A stretch of 64,000 bases of DNA from Aliivibrio_A sp016764915 (GTDB taxonomy: Bacteria > Pseudomonadota > Gammaproteobacteria > Enterobacterales > Vibrionaceae), in assembly GCA_965224595.1 (NCBI GenBank), contig OZ245057.1:992001-1056000 (forward strand). The letters run 5' to 3'. The notes under the pieces are model-generated. The model made no database searches, was not told the DNA's origin, and saw only the letters and a program-made list of their open reading frames with translations. The translations under genes and the position numbers were made by a program. Of this stretch, positions 63,960-64,000 are shown piece by piece; the first letter of the stretch is position 1, and each line of letters begins with the position of its first letter.

Positions 63960-64000
63960 ATTGTCCCTCCAAGTGATAAAAATTCTGATTTCGAAATCGG
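63941..64000 (-). CDS. pxpB: PxpB C-terminal end, 5' part outside window
   Basis: The minus frame from the window edge reads PISKSEFLSL and ends QNWK before TAA at 63941. Relatives of PxpB end with such a PIS-x-x-EF segment. It overlaps the pxpC start by 19 bases, consistent with the usual pxpB-pxpC order. Only about 19 residues are seen, so the call rests on context. Confidence 0.6.
   Translation of the reverse strand, partial: PISKSEFLSLGGTICQNWK

Noticed and set aside
1..64000. Prophage, integron, IS element, tRNA or CRISPR
   Set aside because: No transposase, integrase, attC-like array, tRNA cloverleaf or regular repeat array was seen on reading both strands.

Overview
The window reads as chromosome of a marine gammaproteobacterium of the Vibrionaceae. 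Evidence is the syntenic block csiV-mfd-PilZ-lolCDE-comEC-msbA-lpxK-Trm112-kdsB, the mukFEB condensin, a torECA trimethylamine-N-oxide respiration operon, a GlyGly-CTERM serine protease of the type exported by type II secretion, and moderate A+T content. No tRNA, rRNA, CRISPR array, prophage or insertion sequence was seen. The species cannot be fixed from sequence alone.

Left region (1-12.9 kb) is accessory and partly decayed. It opens with the 3' part of an alpha/beta hydrolase gene. Next is a deletion scar where the LysR regulator and the EmrB-type drug exporter of a divergent pair have both lost their 5' parts. A second cluster of LysR debris follows, carrying a 32-bp tandem repeat. Then come an intact DUF1778/GNAT toxin-antitoxin pair, a LysR/DUF1330 divergent pair, an AraC-GyrI regulator, the serine protease, 3-mercaptopyruvate sulfurtransferase, YbiB, an anchored FKBP isomerase, a DsbA-like lipoprotein, an OmpA-like lipoprotein and CreA.

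The metabolic centre (12.9-20 kb) holds a clear tyrosine phenol-lyase, with all the residues that separate it from tryptophanase. A strong and a weak TyrR-box candidate lie in its 512-bp leader, and a pyridoxal kinase gene, supplying its PLP cofactor, follows it. Further on are a small lipoprotein, DUF3010, a YieH-type phosphatase, threonine aldolase and a LysR regulator. A second TyrR-box candidate lies upstream of 4-hydroxyphenylpyruvate dioxygenase at 55 kb, which suggests two tyrosine-degrading routes under one regulator.

The core block (20-49.4 kb) contains ravA-viaA, csiV, mfd, a PilZ protein, lolCDE plus an ABC exporter, DUF2062 divergent from comEC with abutting start codons, msbA-lpxK-Trm112-kdsB (lipid A and KDO synthesis and transport), elyC, and cmoM-mukFEB.

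The right region (49.4-64 kb) holds torECA, a CHASE diguanylate cyclase, hpd, a CPXCG gene broken by one in-frame TGA, a VOC enzyme and MarR regulator around a perfect 28-bp palindrome, a frameshifted acetyltransferase, a periplasmic BMP-family binding protein overlapping a second diguanylate cyclase (a probable ligand-sensing pair), selO, and pxpC with the tail of pxpB at the edge. The most rewarding items are the tyrosine phenol-lyase locus, the BMP/diguanylate cyclase pair, and the several precise gene-decay scars.
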